Shown piece by piece: positions 9,122 through 19,700 of a DNA stretch of 64,000 bases (its first letter is position 1; each line of letters starts with the position of its first letter). Both the position numbers and the translations under genes were made by a program. Where the stretch lies: NCBI GenBank assembly GCA_017644105.1, contig JAEPMD010000008.1, positions 48,845 through 112,844 on the forward strand. The letters run 5' to 3'. The notes beneath the pieces are model-generated. The model ran no database searches. It was not told where the DNA came from and was given only the letters and a program-made list of their open reading frames with translations. Source of the stretch: Rhizobiaceae bacterium. Lineage in GTDB: Bacteria > Pseudomonadota > Alphaproteobacteria > Rhizobiales > Rhizobiaceae.

Positions 9122-10699
9122 ATGAGTGAAAAGTTTAATATTGCGAACGCGTTTTATAAAACCGCAACTGAAAATCCAGATAATACGGCGTTAGTTTGCG
9201 ACGGCAAAACTTTCAGTTATGGCGATCTTTGGCGCGATGCATCGCGACTAGCCAGCTTTATCAAACCAAATCTAAAAAACAAACGCGTCGGCGTTTTGGG
9301 CTCCCGCAGCGCAATGGCCTATATCGGCATTATCGGCGCAGCATCCGCGGGTTCAACCTATGTGCCACTGAATATGAAATGGCCAGAAGAACGCCTCATA
9401 GCGATCTTTGATCAACTTGAACTTGATGCAGTTATCGTCGATAAATTTGGTGCGAAACTCATCACCGAAACCGTGAAGAAACATGCCCCTCAAATCATCG
9501 TCTCAAGCGATGATGCGGGCGATGTTGAAGGCGTTGTTAAACTATCCGATTTACCAGAGGAGTTTGTTGCAGAACCCGTTCAGCGCAAGCCTGAAGATCT
9601 CGGCTATATCATCTTCACATCAGGAACCACTGGCATGCCCAAAGGCGTGATGGTGTCCAATAATTCACTCAACATCTATCTCGATGAAGCCCATGAATGG
9701 TGTGACCTGAACGCGAATGACCGTGTGGCAGAAGCCCATGACCTAACCTTTGATCTTAGCGTACATAATATGTTCTTGGCCTGGCGCGGCGGCAGCGCGC
9801 TTTATATCATGAGCCAGTTGGACATGATGGCACCGCAAGCCTTTGTGCGCAAACATGAAATTACCGTATGGCTTTCGGTTCCAACTATTGTGAACAATGT
9901 GCGTCGCGCAAACCGTCTTGGACCAAATCTGTTCCCAAGCCTGCGCCTTTCCATGTTCTGTGGTGAGCCGCTACCAATGGCGACGATTGAAGCCATGCAG
10001 GAAGCTGCGCCAAATGCACGGATTGAAAACATTTACGGACCAACGGAATGCACCATTGTGTGTTCGCGCCAAACCGTCACCAATCCGCCTCTGATTACCG
10101 AGCAACGCGATATTCTGGCGATTGGTCAGGAATTTTCAAACACGAAAATGCTGATCTGCGATGAAGAGGGCAATCTGTTGCCAGATGGCAAGATGGGTGA
10201 AATCGCGCTTGAAAGTGAAAAGCTCGCCGATGGCTACTTCAAAGCAGAAGAGCAAACCAAGAAAGCCTTCCGCGATGTCGAAGGTCGTCGCCTTTATTTT
10301 ACGGGTGACCTTGGTTATCGCGATGAAAATGGCGTGCTGCACTATATGGGCCGCACAGATAACCAGATCAAAATGAAGGGCAATCGTATTGAGCTTGAAG
10401 AAGTTGATACGCATTTGCGCAAAGCTGCAGGAATAGAACTCGCAGCCATCGTTGCCTGGCCAATCCTAGAGGGTATCCCGCAAGGTCTGGTTGGATTTGC
10501 CATTGAAAACGGCAAGACAGCTGAAGAGATTCAGTTAGCGATGAAAAAATCGCTACCTTTATACATGGTGCCGAGCACCGTGCACATTTTGGAAGATATG
10601 CCGCGCAACACCAGTGATAAGATCGATCGCAAGGCTTTACGTGAACAACTTGCCAACCCTTCGGCCAATGACGCGGTTACACTGGAAGAGGCGTCTTAA
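9122..10699 (+). CDS. AMP-forming amino/hydroxy-acid adenylating ligase, DltA-like
   Basis: Adenylate-forming enzyme expected to activate an acid with ATP and load it on the carrier protein encoded two genes downstream. About 525 residues, the size of a free-standing DltA/NRPS adenylation domain. Visible core motifs: IIFTSGTTGMPKGVMVSN (P-loop A3), YGPTECT (A5), YFTGDLGY (A7), GRTDNQIKMKGNRIELEEV (A8) and the A10 lysine in RNTSDKIDRKAL. ATG 9122 is preferred over GTG 9113, because GCAGGGG is too close to the GTG. It is 2 nt before the MBOAT gene, so the genes form an operon. Overall similarity is to D-alanine-poly(phosphoribitol) ligases, but Gram-negative envelopes lack teichoic acid, so substrate and acceptor are unknown. 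Confidence 0.82.
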   Translation: MSEKFNIANAFYKTATENPDNTALVCDGKTFSYGDLWRDASRLASFIKPNLKNKRVGVLGSRSAMAYIGIIGAASAGSTYVPLNMKWPEERLIAIFDQLELDAVIVDKFGAKLITETVKKHAPQIIVSSDDAGDVEGVVKLSDLPEEFVAEPVQRKPEDLGYIIFTSGTTGMPKGVMVSNNSLNIYLDEAHEWCDLNANDRVAEAHDLTFDLSVHNMFLAWRGGSALYIMSQLDMMAPQAFVRKHEITVWLSVPTIVNNVRRANRLGPNLFPSLRLSMFCGEPLPMATIEAMQEAAPNARIENIYGPTECTIVCSRQTVTNPPLITEQRDILAIGQEFSNTKMLICDEEGNLLPDGKMGEIALESEKLADGYFKAEEQTKKAFRDVEGRRLYFTGDLGYRDENGVLHYMGRTDNQIKMKGNRIELEEVDTHLRKAAGIELAAIVAWPILEGIPQGLVGFAIENGKTAEEIQLAMKKSLPLYMVPSTVHILEDMPRNTSDKIDRKALREQLANPSANDAVTLEEAS

Positions 10700-10701
10700 A
10701 C

Positions 10702-12174
10702 ATGGCTTCGACAGAAACCCTGCAATCGCCGGAGATTGAATATTCTCCGCTAAAATGGCGCCGCGCCTGGCTCACCATGGACCAAAATCCCGTGGCGATC
10801 GAATTTGCAAAAACAAATTTCGGCGTATTCATTTTACATGTCGGCTTTATTCTTGCGCTTGCTGCATCAGGTCAATTTTCTGGTGCCGCACTTGTTATGG
10901 TTTCTGCCACATTGGGTGCCATTGCATTGGCCCCTCATCGCCGTATCGAATTATTGGTTGGCGCATCCATTTTGTATGTGATCCTCCGACCATTTAGGAT
11001 TGATGGCTGGACCGCCGTAGTGAATTTAAAATCACAGGTGATTGAATCCTCGCCCTATCTGTTACAGATCCCGGCCGTGGTGTTGTTTTTATTCTTCTCT
11101 GCGCTCTTCTTAAGAGCCATGCATTGGGAAAAGACAAAACGTTTGGCCAAACGGCCTCTCACGAGTTTGTTTTTAATTTGGTCTGTGTTTCTCATCACAG
11201 CGATTATGCTGCCCAAAGGATCTTTAATTGGCGCCTTTGTGTGGACCTATGTCGGGGTGATGATTTCGGCGATCTGGTTCTTGGCCTATGCCGCCGTTGA
11301 TGAAAAAGCCAAGGTCAAAACGCCTTTAATTGCCAAAGCTGGTATGATGCGCCCGATCTGGGGTGGCAGCTCCACACCGCTCGGCAAAGGATTTGGCTAT
11401 CTCAACAAGTTTGATTCCAAAGACACTGATGAACTCGCAGTCACGCGATTAAAAGCACTTAAGCTTGCTGTCTGGGGTGCGCTGCTCGCTGGCCTTTGGT
11501 TTGTCATGGAATATTTTGCTCGCGATGTGTTTGCGCTGCCAACATTGATTACATCGATCTTGGCTACAGCTGATGGCACTGCAACGGTGGGCACAAGCTG
11601 GCTCAGCCTGATCTACAATTACTTCCTTGATCTGGTGATCATTGCAGTTTGGGGTCATATGATTGTGGCCGTGATCCGCATGATTGGCTATCGCATCCCG
11701 CGTAACAGCCGCAATCCATTGGCCTCACGCACATTGGCAGAGTTCTGGAACAGATATCATTTCTATCACAAAGAACTATTGGTTGATTTCTTCTTCTACC
11801 CTGCTTTTGTGAGGTTCTTCAAAAAATCACCAAAATTGCGGATTGCCTTTGCAACATTCTGCGCAGCCGGTTTAGGTAACTTCTTGTTCCATGCCGCACG
11901 CGATACCCATGTCTTTGCCGACGCCACATTGATGGAAGGCCTGGCAATGTTCCAATCGACCTGGGTCTATTTCTTGGCGCTCGCGCTTGGCTTGGTCTTC
12001 TCACAGGTCAACCCAATTAAAATTAAACCCGAACATGGCTTCTTTTGTTACGAAATTCTCACGCGTCTGAATGTTTGTACATTCTTCTGCTTCGTGAAAA
12101 TTTTCGGCGACATTACCGTTGAAGGCACATTAGCCGAACGCTGCCAGTTCGTATTGAGCTTATTCTTTATCTAA
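10702..12174 (+). CDS. MBOAT-family membrane O-acyltransferase, DltB-like role
   Basis: Integral membrane protein of 490 residues with about ten hydrophobic segments. The C-terminal half contains NRYHFYHKELLVDFFFYP, resembling the MBOAT region with conserved N/H residues, and LGNFLFHAARD, whose histidine in a hydrophobic helix fits the MBOAT catalytic histidine. Between an adenylating ligase and a carrier protein it most likely takes the activated acyl group from the carrier and moves it to an extracytoplasmic acceptor, as DltB does. The N-terminal third lacks motifs I recognise. No DltD homologue is nearby. Family call good; acceptor unknown. Confidence 0.72.
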   Translation: MASTETLQSPEIEYSPLKWRRAWLTMDQNPVAIEFAKTNFGVFILHVGFILALAASGQFSGAALVMVSATLGAIALAPHRRIELLVGASILYVILRPFRIDGWTAVVNLKSQVIESSPYLLQIPAVVLFLFFSALFLRAMHWEKTKRLAKRPLTSLFLIWSVFLITAIMLPKGSLIGAFVWTYVGVMISAIWFLAYAAVDEKAKVKTPLIAKAGMMRPIWGGSSTPLGKGFGYLNKFDSKDTDELAVTRLKALKLAVWGALLAGLWFVMEYFARDVFALPTLITSILATADGTATVGTSWLSLIYNYFLDLVIIAVWGHMIVAVIRMIGYRIPRNSRNPLASRTLAEFWNRYHFYHKELLVDFFFYPAFVRFFKKSPKLRIAFATFCAAGLGNFLFHAARDTHVFADATLMEGLAMFQSTWVYFLALALGLVFSQVNPIKIKPEHGFFCYEILTRLNVCTFFCFVKIFGDITVEGTLAERCQFVLSLFFI

Positions 12175-12197
12175 CACCCAAAAAACGAGGACTAATT

Positions 12198-12434
12198 ATG
12201 GCACAATCAATTCAGGACGTTGTTAAATCTATGATGGCCGCTCGCGGCAACACACAAGAGATCACCAAAGATGAGCCGATCTTTACAAGCGGTTTGCTTG
12301 ATAGCTTGGCAGCAACAGAACTCATGATGACGCTGGAAAGCGATTTTGGTATCGATTTAGCAGATGCGGATTTTGATATTTCAAAACTCGATACATTGGC
12401 AGATCTTGAAGGTCTAATCGGCGAAGCTGCTTAA
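12198..12434 (+). CDS. Acyl carrier protein (DltC-like)
   Basis: 78-residue acidic helical protein with the phosphopantetheine attachment site at S36 in SGLLDSLAATELM, followed by LESDFGIDLADADFD, as in carrier proteins. ATG 12198 follows CGAGGA. It should be primed by a phosphopantetheinyl transferase encoded elsewhere, loaded by the ligase at 9122-10699 and used by the MBOAT protein. It completes the ligase-MBOAT-carrier trio. Confidence 0.88.
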   Translation: MAQSIQDVVKSMMAARGNTQEITKDEPIFTSGLLDSLAATELMMTLESDFGIDLADADFDISKLDTLADLEGLIGEAA

Positions 12435-12445
12435 GTCCTTCATTT

Positions 12446-12465
12446 CCATCACACTTATTTGATGG
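12446..12465 (+). terminator. Weak stem-loop after the carrier-protein gene
   Basis: CCATCA and TGATGG form a 6-bp stem with an 8-nt loop, 11 nt after the stop codon, followed by GATTTAAATT with only a short T-run. A weak terminator or chance; it marks the end of the Dlt-like operon before the next gene at 12558. Confidence 0.3.
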
Positions 12466-12557
12466 GATTTAAATTCTCAGAAATGGTCAAACTGACAGTC
12501 CTTTGCTAACCTGCGGCCAACAATAGTGCGAATGCATGCAATGCGGCGGAGGACTGG

Positions 12558-13289
12558 TTGAAGCTATTTGTCAGACCTTGTTACGGTGCGGTTTTTTATC
12601 TAACCGCGTTATTTTCAATAAACAGTGCTTCAGCGCAGGACGTTGATCTTGAACTGGTTTTGGCAATGGATGCCTCCGGCAGCATTAGCGAGCATGAATA
12701 TATGCTGCAGCTCAATGGCACGGCGGATGCGTTTTTAGACAGCAATATCCAAGCTGCAATTACATCAGGTCCACGCGGAAAAATCGCGGTCGCCATCGTT
12801 CTTTGGTCCGATGCCGCATTTCCAAAAGCCAATAGCGGCTGGCATATCTTAGATGATGAAGCTTCCATCATCGCCTTTTCCAATCTTGTTCGTAAATTCA
12901 ATCTCACGGCAGATAATAAAATGGGCGCCAATGGCGGTGGCACTGGTATTGGCGCCGGTGTTGCTGAAGCCATTCGGTTAATCCGCGAAAACAATCTCAA
13001 CGGAGAACGCATGGTGGTTGATGTTTCCGGGGATGGTATAGAAACCGATTTTTGGTTTACGCGCAAAACCATCATGATGCCTGACGCTAAGCTTTTGGCT
13101 GAGATTAACAATGTGACCATCAATGGTCTTCCAATCCTAACCCGCGACCATCCAGATCTTGATCAATATTACCGCGAAAATGTCATATTTGGTCCGGGGG
13201 CATTCATCGAAAAAGCCACCGACTTTGACGATTTTTCGCGTGCAATCAGACGGAAATTATTCAGAGAAATTGCCCAGCCTATAGGTTAG
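12558..13289 (+). CDS. Exported DUF1194 / von Willebrand factor A-like protein
   Basis: 243 residues with an N-terminal signal peptide (KLFVRPCYGAVFYLTALFSI, cleavage likely after NSASA). The mature part begins with a VWA beta strand and the metal-site motif DASGSIS (LVLAMDASGSIS), then WSDAAFP, GTGIGAGV and VVDVSGDGIE, characteristic of DUF1194 proteins. The role is unknown; a metal-dependent adhesion or protein-interaction function in the periplasm is inferred. The start is TTG at 12558, supported by CGGAGGA 5 nt upstream; no ATG serves as well. It opens the run of exported proteins to 22903 but is separated from the next gene by 150 nt, so cotranscription is uncertain. Confidence 0.82.
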   Translation: MKLFVRPCYGAVFYLTALFSINSASAQDVDLELVLAMDASGSISEHEYMLQLNGTADAFLDSNIQAAITSGPRGKIAVAIVLWSDAAFPKANSGWHILDDEASIIAFSNLVRKFNLTADNKMGANGGGTGIGAGVAEAIRLIRENNLNGERMVVDVSGDGIETDFWFTRKTIMMPDAKLLAEINNVTINGLPILTRDHPDLDQYYRENVIFGPGAFIEKATDFDDFSRAIRRKLFREIAQPIG

Positions 13290-13439
13290 GGATTAGAACC
13301 AATATTGCCGGCAAACTTGGCTTCAACAATTCAGTTAACCAACCACAGCAATCAAAAGATGACATTTCAGTCCGTTTAACAACCTTGATTTTGCAAACAT
13401 ACTGTTTCATATTTCTTCTCATTAATGTGGGGTGTTACA

Positions 13440-15395
13440 ATGCGTATGTTTTTAAGGCTATTGATGAGTCTCGTTTTTGTCGTGGGTGCGTTCACCGCAT
13501 CGGCGCACGCAAAAGGCAAGCGCGTAGCCCTGGTCATTGGCAATTCAGCTTATGAACACACCACCCAACTTGCTAATCCGAAAAATGATGCCGAAGACGT
13601 TGCAGACGCGCTGACCATGATTGGTTTCGATGTAACAAAAGTCGATGACGCAAATTTCTCAAAAATGCGCCGCGCCTTGCGCGATTTTGGACGCAAATCA
13701 CAAGGTTCTGATATAGCGATGGTCTATTTTGCAGGCCACGGCATGGAAGTGGATAAGCGCAACTATCTTATTCCCGTCGATGCACAACTTGTCAGTGATC
13801 AAGACGTTGAATATGAAGCAATCTCCATTGAGCTGTTAAATCGGGCAGTCGCAGGCGCCAAAAACCTGCGCATGATCTTGCTTGATGCTTGCCGAAATAA
13901 CCCCTTTGTCAGCAATATGGAGCGATCCAACTCAACGCGTGCGATTGGGCGCGGATTGGCGCCTGTCGAACCGCAACACGGCACACTTGTCAGCTATGCG
14001 GCACGGGAAGGCACAACGGCAGCTGATGGTGAAGGTCGAAACAGCCCCTATACCAAAGCGCTCGTGTCTCACATCCAAGAACCAGGCCTTGATATTCGTT
14101 TTCTCTTTGCAAAGGTTCGCGACAGCGTATTAGAAGCCACATCTGGCGCGCAGGAGCCTTTTATGTATGGCTCCCTTCCCGGCAAAGAAATCTACTTGGT
14201 TCCGGGAGAAAAACCAAAACCAAACCCGACTGAAGACAAGAAACCAGGCACAGATGCACCCGTTGTGATTTTTGACCCGACGAAGAGCAACACGGTTGCT
14301 GTTGAGCTCGAATATTGGGACACGGTAAAAGATTCTGGTGATATTGAATATATCCAATCTTATCTTGATCAATATCCAAACGGTAAATTTGTGCCTTTAG
14401 CACGCCTTAAAATCAAACGTCTTGAGAAGGAAAAAGAAAAGGAAATTGCGGTCGTCACACCCCCTGCTAAGGATGACATTGTCCCCAAGGAAGAAAAAGA
14501 TGACAATTTCTCACGAGAAGAACTGCTCGACTTCATACGATATAACTATCTTTCAGCATCTGTCGATAATCCATCTCACCTACGCAATATCTATTCGTCA
14601 CGCGTCAATTATTACCAAAGCGGCTATGTCAATATTGATTTTATTATCAACGACAAGATCAACTACTTTAATCGCTGGCCGAAATATTTTTATGAATATG
14701 TTGAGAATACAGCATCGATTGAACGCCTGGACAAAAATTATTTCAGGGTTGAATTTCAATCCCGTTTTGAGCTCGAAAATGCGACCAAAAAGACCAGCGG
14801 TGTCAGCCGGACGACGCTGTCGTTGGTAAGATCAAACAACCAATATAAGATCACCTCAGAGAACGGTAAAATCATCGATCAAACGACCGATGATCTTGTT
14901 GCAAAAAATTGCACCCCGCGCGACGGGCCTTATCGCGTGGTCAATATTAGATCTAATGATACTCTGAATGTACGCGCAGGTCGCAGCACATCGAACCGGA
15001 TTTTGGGTGAACTAGAATATAATGCAACAGGCATTTACGCGTCTGCTTGTGATGGGCGCTGGTGCGCGGTTAAATATGGCTGTCTGTCAGGTTTTGCATC
15101 TCAGAAATATTTGTCAAATGGCTCTCGTGTGACCACAACTTCAACCCGCACGCAGAGCAACACCTATCATGTTGTTGGCCATACACCATCAGAAGAATTA
15201 AATGTGCGCAAAGGTCCAAGCACAAAATACTCTATTGTGGGCACCATTCCGCATAATGGTTCGGGCATTATTGTAAATGCATGTAACTCTATCAGTGGCT
15301 TTAGATATAAATGGTGCCAGGTCAGTTACAGAGGTGTCACGGGATGGGCCTATGCTAAATATCTAGCGGATAACTCGGGTAGATTGGCGAATTAA
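13440..15395 (+). CDS. Exported caspase-like (peptidase C14) protein with two bacterial SH3 domains
   Basis: 651 residues. Signal peptide (LLMSLVFVVGAFTASAHA), then a metacaspase-type p20 domain starting KRVALVIGNSAYEH, with the catalytic dyad H100 (YFAGHGME) and C151 (LLDACRNNPF). A charged linker with KEKEKEIA follows, then an NTF2-like middle region (about 360-480, inferred) and two SH3b repeats: one at LNVRAGRSTSNRILGEL and one at LNVRKGPSTKYSIVGTI, each with paired cysteines. The dyad looks intact, so proteolysis after Lys/Arg is plausible as in orthocaspases. Secretion plus SH3 suggests action at the cell wall. I start at ATG 13440, with GGGGTG upstream; an ATG at 13425 adds five residues without support. 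Confidence 0.86.
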   Translation: MRMFLRLLMSLVFVVGAFTASAHAKGKRVALVIGNSAYEHTTQLANPKNDAEDVADALTMIGFDVTKVDDANFSKMRRALRDFGRKSQGSDIAMVYFAGHGMEVDKRNYLIPVDAQLVSDQDVEYEAISIELLNRAVAGAKNLRMILLDACRNNPFVSNMERSNSTRAIGRGLAPVEPQHGTLVSYAAREGTTAADGEGRNSPYTKALVSHIQEPGLDIRFLFAKVRDSVLEATSGAQEPFMYGSLPGKEIYLVPGEKPKPNPTEDKKPGTDAPVVIFDPTKSNTVAVELEYWDTVKDSGDIEYIQSYLDQYPNGKFVPLARLKIKRLEKEKEKEIAVVTPPAKDDIVPKEEKDDNFSREELLDFIRYNYLSASVDNPSHLRNIYSSRVNYYQSGYVNIDFIINDKINYFNRWPKYFYEYVENTASIERLDKNYFRVEFQSRFELENATKKTSGVSRTTLSLVRSNNQYKITSENGKIIDQTTDDLVAKNCTPRDGPYRVVNIRSNDTLNVRAGRSTSNRILGELEYNATGIYASACDGRWCAVKYGCLSGFASQKYLSNGSRVTTTSTRTQSNTYHVVGHTPSEELNVRKGPSTKYSIVGTIPHNGSGIIVNACNSISGFRYKWCQVSYRGVTGWAYAKYLADNSGRLAN

Positions 15396-15479
15396 AAATT
15401 AATTTTCTTCCAGAAGTTGATTTCACTGCGGGAGTGTTGTTAGTTTTTAAGTGTAGACAGAATTTGGGGGCGTTTTGTT

Positions 15480-16748
15480 TTGGCGGGATTATTTAATGCA
15501 GGAATATTTTTAGTCAGTGCTGTCATTCCAGCCTATCTAACTTATGACGCATTAGCTTCAAACACGACCAGCAACATCATCGCCCTTTCCTGTGGGGTCG
15601 TCGCATTTTGCCTGATGGCAACAAACCTCTTTCTTGCCACACGCCCGCCAGTTGTCGAACGCTTGATGGGCGGACTAGATCAGGTTTATTTCGCTCATAA
15701 ATGGATCGGAATATCCACATTGGTGCTTGCCATTGGACATGAAACAATTGGCATGGATTTAGATGGTGCGGTTCTGACCAGAGGAACCGCTGCCTTAGCC
15801 AAAGAAGTAGCCGAATATGCGTTTCCTGTATTAATCGTTCTTCTCGTCATAAGCTTTGTGAAACGCATCCCCAAGATACCGTTTGAAATTCCCTACCAAT
15901 TTTGGCGAATGAGCCATCGACTTCTTGGTCTGGTATTCATGGCATTGGCATTCCACCAGTTTTTTGTCCGTGCACCGATTGAGGCAGACTCACTCCTATC
16001 GAGTTATCTGCAACTTGCCGCGATCATTGGCGTGCTGAGTTTCATCTATACTCAGACGATCGCTTTTCTTCGACGCAGAAAATATGAAATCTCATCGGTA
16101 GTTAAACACCCGGCAGCAACCATTATTGAAGCGCAGCCGAAGAGCAAAATCCGCATTAAACCGCGTCCGGGAAATTTTGCCCTCATCTCCATCAGACGCT
16201 CAGGCCTTAAGGAACCTCACCCGTTCACCATCAGCCAAGCACGCGATGACGGAACCATACAATTCTCCATCCGTGGACTGGGTGATTTCACCAGATATCT
16301 TCGAGACAATGTTCAAGTTGGCGATGCCATGACAATCGAAGGGGGATATGGTAAATTTGATTACAGACTTGGAAGTTCACAGCAAATATGGGTCGCAGGC
16401 GGGATCGGAGTCACGCCATTTTTAGCATTTTGCGATAGTGTAACTGAAGATAACACCAGACGCATTCATCTGTTTTATTGCGTCGGCAAAGAAGAAGAAG
16501 CTGTCAGCCCTGAGCGTATACAAGCAGCCGCTGAAAGAAGTGATAAATTCACATTCACTTTATTTGTAAGTGCCAATGACGGGCGTTTTTCGGCAAACCA
16601 TATCATCGAAAACTCACCCGTTGATCCAAGTTCATCATCGCTTTGGTTCTGCGGACCTGGACCGATGCGAGAAGCAATCGTTGGCGATTTAAAAAAAGCA
16701 GGGAAATCACCTGAGGGAGTGCATTATGAGAAATTTGAGTTTCGCTAA
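15480..16748 (+). CDS. Ferric-reductase-like transmembrane flavoprotein (FAD/NAD(P)H oxidoreductase)
   Basis: 422 residues. The N-terminal half is a six-helix ferric-reductase domain with haem-b histidines in HKWIG/GHETIG and MSHRLLG/FHQFF. The C-terminal half is a ferredoxin-reductase module with the FAD motif HPFTISQA and the NAD(P) motif WVAGGIGVTPFLAF, ending in CGPGPMREAI and FEFR. It should carry electrons from cytosolic NAD(P)H through haem b to the periplasmic face. The start is TTG 15480 with GGGGG 9 nt upstream. Its last 23 nt overlap the tetrahaem cytochrome gene, implying coupled translation and probably a shared electron path. It might instead produce superoxide, NOX-like. Confidence 0.84.
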   Translation: MAGLFNAGIFLVSAVIPAYLTYDALASNTTSNIIALSCGVVAFCLMATNLFLATRPPVVERLMGGLDQVYFAHKWIGISTLVLAIGHETIGMDLDGAVLTRGTAALAKEVAEYAFPVLIVLLVISFVKRIPKIPFEIPYQFWRMSHRLLGLVFMALAFHQFFVRAPIEADSLLSSYLQLAAIIGVLSFIYTQTIAFLRRRKYEISSVVKHPAATIIEAQPKSKIRIKPRPGNFALISIRRSGLKEPHPFTISQARDDGTIQFSIRGLGDFTRYLRDNVQVGDAMTIEGGYGKFDYRLGSSQQIWVAGGIGVTPFLAFCDSVTEDNTRRIHLFYCVGKEEEAVSPERIQAAAERSDKFTFTLFVSANDGRFSANHIIENSPVDPSSSSLWFCGPGPMREAIVGDLKKAGKSPEGVHYEKFEFR

Positions 16749-19700
16749 ATCAAGATTAGTCGCAATAGCGGGCTTTACATTAGCAAGCATAATCGGAGGA
16801 TCAGCTGTTGCAGCAGAGATATATCCCGAGGGCGCTTTCAGCGATTACAGCGCAAATTTAGACAATGGCAAAACGCTGTTTCACGCATCAGCATGCGCCT
16901 CATGTCATGGCCTTGCCGATCAATTAGATACGCTTGCTGGCGGTTTAAAAATCTCAACAAAACTTGGAACATTTTACACACCCAATATCACGCCAAATAA
17001 AGAGCATGGCATTGGAAATTGGAGCAATGCGCGTTTCTTAAATGCTGTAATAAACGGCACCAAAGAAGACGGCTCTAAATATTTTGGCTCGATCTTCCCC
17101 TATGCTGCTTTTGCGAAAATGTCCCCTGAGCAAGTGCTCGATATCAAAGCCTATATTGGTACTTTGCCGGAAAGCGATGCGCCAAGCAAAGAACATAGTG
17201 TATCATTCCCTAGCAAACTCATCATGCGTCAATGGTCTGATGAACGCCCTGAATTGATGGGTTCAAGCGATCCGCAATTGGCGCGCGGCGAATTCCTGGT
17301 GAATTCAGCAGCCCATTGTAGCGAATGTCATACACCGCGAAATATGGGTGCAATGACATATAAACTGGATGAAGAAAATTCATTTGCCGGTGAGACAGGC
17401 TTGTTCGGCGACTTTGCGCCTAAGATCAATGCAAAGCATATCGAAGCCTTCGGTGTAGAAGCATTTGTGGTCGGCAATATGCTGGAAGCCAAAAAGCTCA
17501 ACGGCAAGCCGCTGACGCTCACCAACAAACGTCGTTATGCCAAAGAATATGCCAAACTTCCTCTGGAAGACCGCACCGCAATCTATGCCTATCTGACAGG
17601 CAAGCCTGTTGATCCCTCTCCATTGATGGAAATGGACAAAGCTGCGCAGGAACGGGAAGGTGTTATTCCGATCGAACCTGATGTAGTGAAAGTCTTGCCG
17701 AACGATCCACGTCCAGATACAACAGGCGCCACGGAACTGATGCAACGCATTGATGCCTATTGCACCGTTCCAACAACAGTGGCAGCGCCAGCCGGTCAAA
17801 ATAAATCAACCATTTCACCAGCGATTATCGCGGAAGCTGACAGCATTATGGATGGCTTCTGCCGTGACTGTCATGGTCCTGGTCGCGGTAATGCGGGTAG
17901 TTTCCCCATGGGTGATATTGCCTCAATTGCCGGCGACAGAAATTCTGTTATTCCCGGAAACCCTGAAGGTTCTCCACTTTACGCATCCATTGTGAGCAAC
18001 CGTATGCCATTGGGCAAAAAGATGTCCAAGGATGAAGTTGCAGCATTACATACATGGATCACAGCCCTTGGCGGAGATGCAAATGCACAAGCTGCGGCGC
18101 CGGCTGTTGAAATTAAAAGCGCACCGAAAGAAGCGCTACCAAAATTTGTCGGTGGGACAATTGAAGAGCTTCATTTAGCAGCAATGAATGATTTGCGTCA
18201 GCTGGATCAACTTGATTGGCAATATGTCCGGTATTTCAACTTTGCTTATACCCCTTTGCCACCGGTTGATTGCAGCGCGGAAGGCTTAAGCCGCAATCCG
18301 GTTTACACACTTCATGCTGCATTTAATAAATTCATCAACTCAGCTTCACTCGGCAATCGCCTTGTGCCAGTCACCGCTGTACCGGGCACCAATGGTGCGT
18401 TGGTGCGCATCGATCTGCGTGATTACGAATGGACTGCTGAGCAATGGCTCTCGCTTTCAACTGGTGCATTTACGGAAAGTGTTGCGCATGCTGACTTTTC
18501 GCAAAAAGCATGGGATACATTGCTGCGCACAACATCAAGCATTTATCCATATGCGATCTCACCATCATCGGATCCGATCTTGGCTGCCTTGGCACAAGGC
18601 ATCGGTGATGATGTACCGATCATGCGTGCTGACTGGTTCACGCGCTTTGCATCAGAATCGCCTTATTATGATGTCTTATTGCAATTGCCAGACCAAATTG
18701 AGGTTCTTGAAAGACGCCTTAATGTTGACGTCGCAGCGAATATCTTCAACCAACGCATTATCCGCGCTGGCTTTGATCAAGGCCAATCAGGTGTGTCTGA
18801 TCACAACCGCATGCTCGAGCGTCATGAACTGGCCAATGGCGGTTACTATTGGAAATCTTACGACTTTGCCACAAGTGATGGTGAAGGATCCCTCCTTGCC
18901 CATCCAGATGGTCCGCCAGAATTAGGTCGTACGGCCTCTGGCACGAAGCCATTTGAATATGATGGTGGCGAGATGATCTTCTCACTGCCAAATGGTCTGC
19001 AAGGTTATTATCTGTCTGATAATTTGGGCAATCGCTTATTGATTGGCCCGACTGCTATTGTGTCGAACAGAAAGAAAGCCAATGGCCGTGGAGTTGAAAT
19101 CATCAATGCACGCTCATGCTTTGAATGTCACGATAATGGTATTGTGTTCAACACAGATGTTGTCCGCAAAGGGATTCTATCATCGGCGCAATTTACCAAA
19201 GATCAGCGCGATGTGCTTTTAAGAATGTATCCTGAAGAAGAGGTCATTCAAGAAGCTTATATGAAGGACTTCGAATTCTTTGTAGATAATCTTGCCAAGC
19301 TGAACATCACAGAGACCAATAGTGCAGGCATGACAGTCAGTAGTCGTCCACCATTTGAAACTGGTCAAACCGAGCTGGTCACATATCTTGCTGACCTTCA
19401 CTTTGATGATCTTGAATATGATGCGCTCGCACGCGAGTTTGGTCTCACTGTTGAAGAGTTCCAAGATCGTATCTTCGGTATTGGTGACGCTCATTTGAGC
19501 CAAATAGTTGCGACTTGGACAAGACGGGCACAAAATGGTTTAAAAATCCCACGTGAGGAAGTTGAAAACTATTGGAAAGTGCTTCTACCACTTCTAACGC
19601 ATTTGGATGCTTATACTTATTCCGGTGCCGTGACTTATGAAGCTGTTAAATCAGTCGATGATTATGAAAAAGTCACAGAAGTTGCCGTTCAAAAAGTAAC

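Noticed and set aside
12596-13123. Minus-strand frame of 175 codons within the VWA gene
   Set aside because: Antisense shadow; the plus strand has a signal peptide, MIDAS motif and ribosome site.
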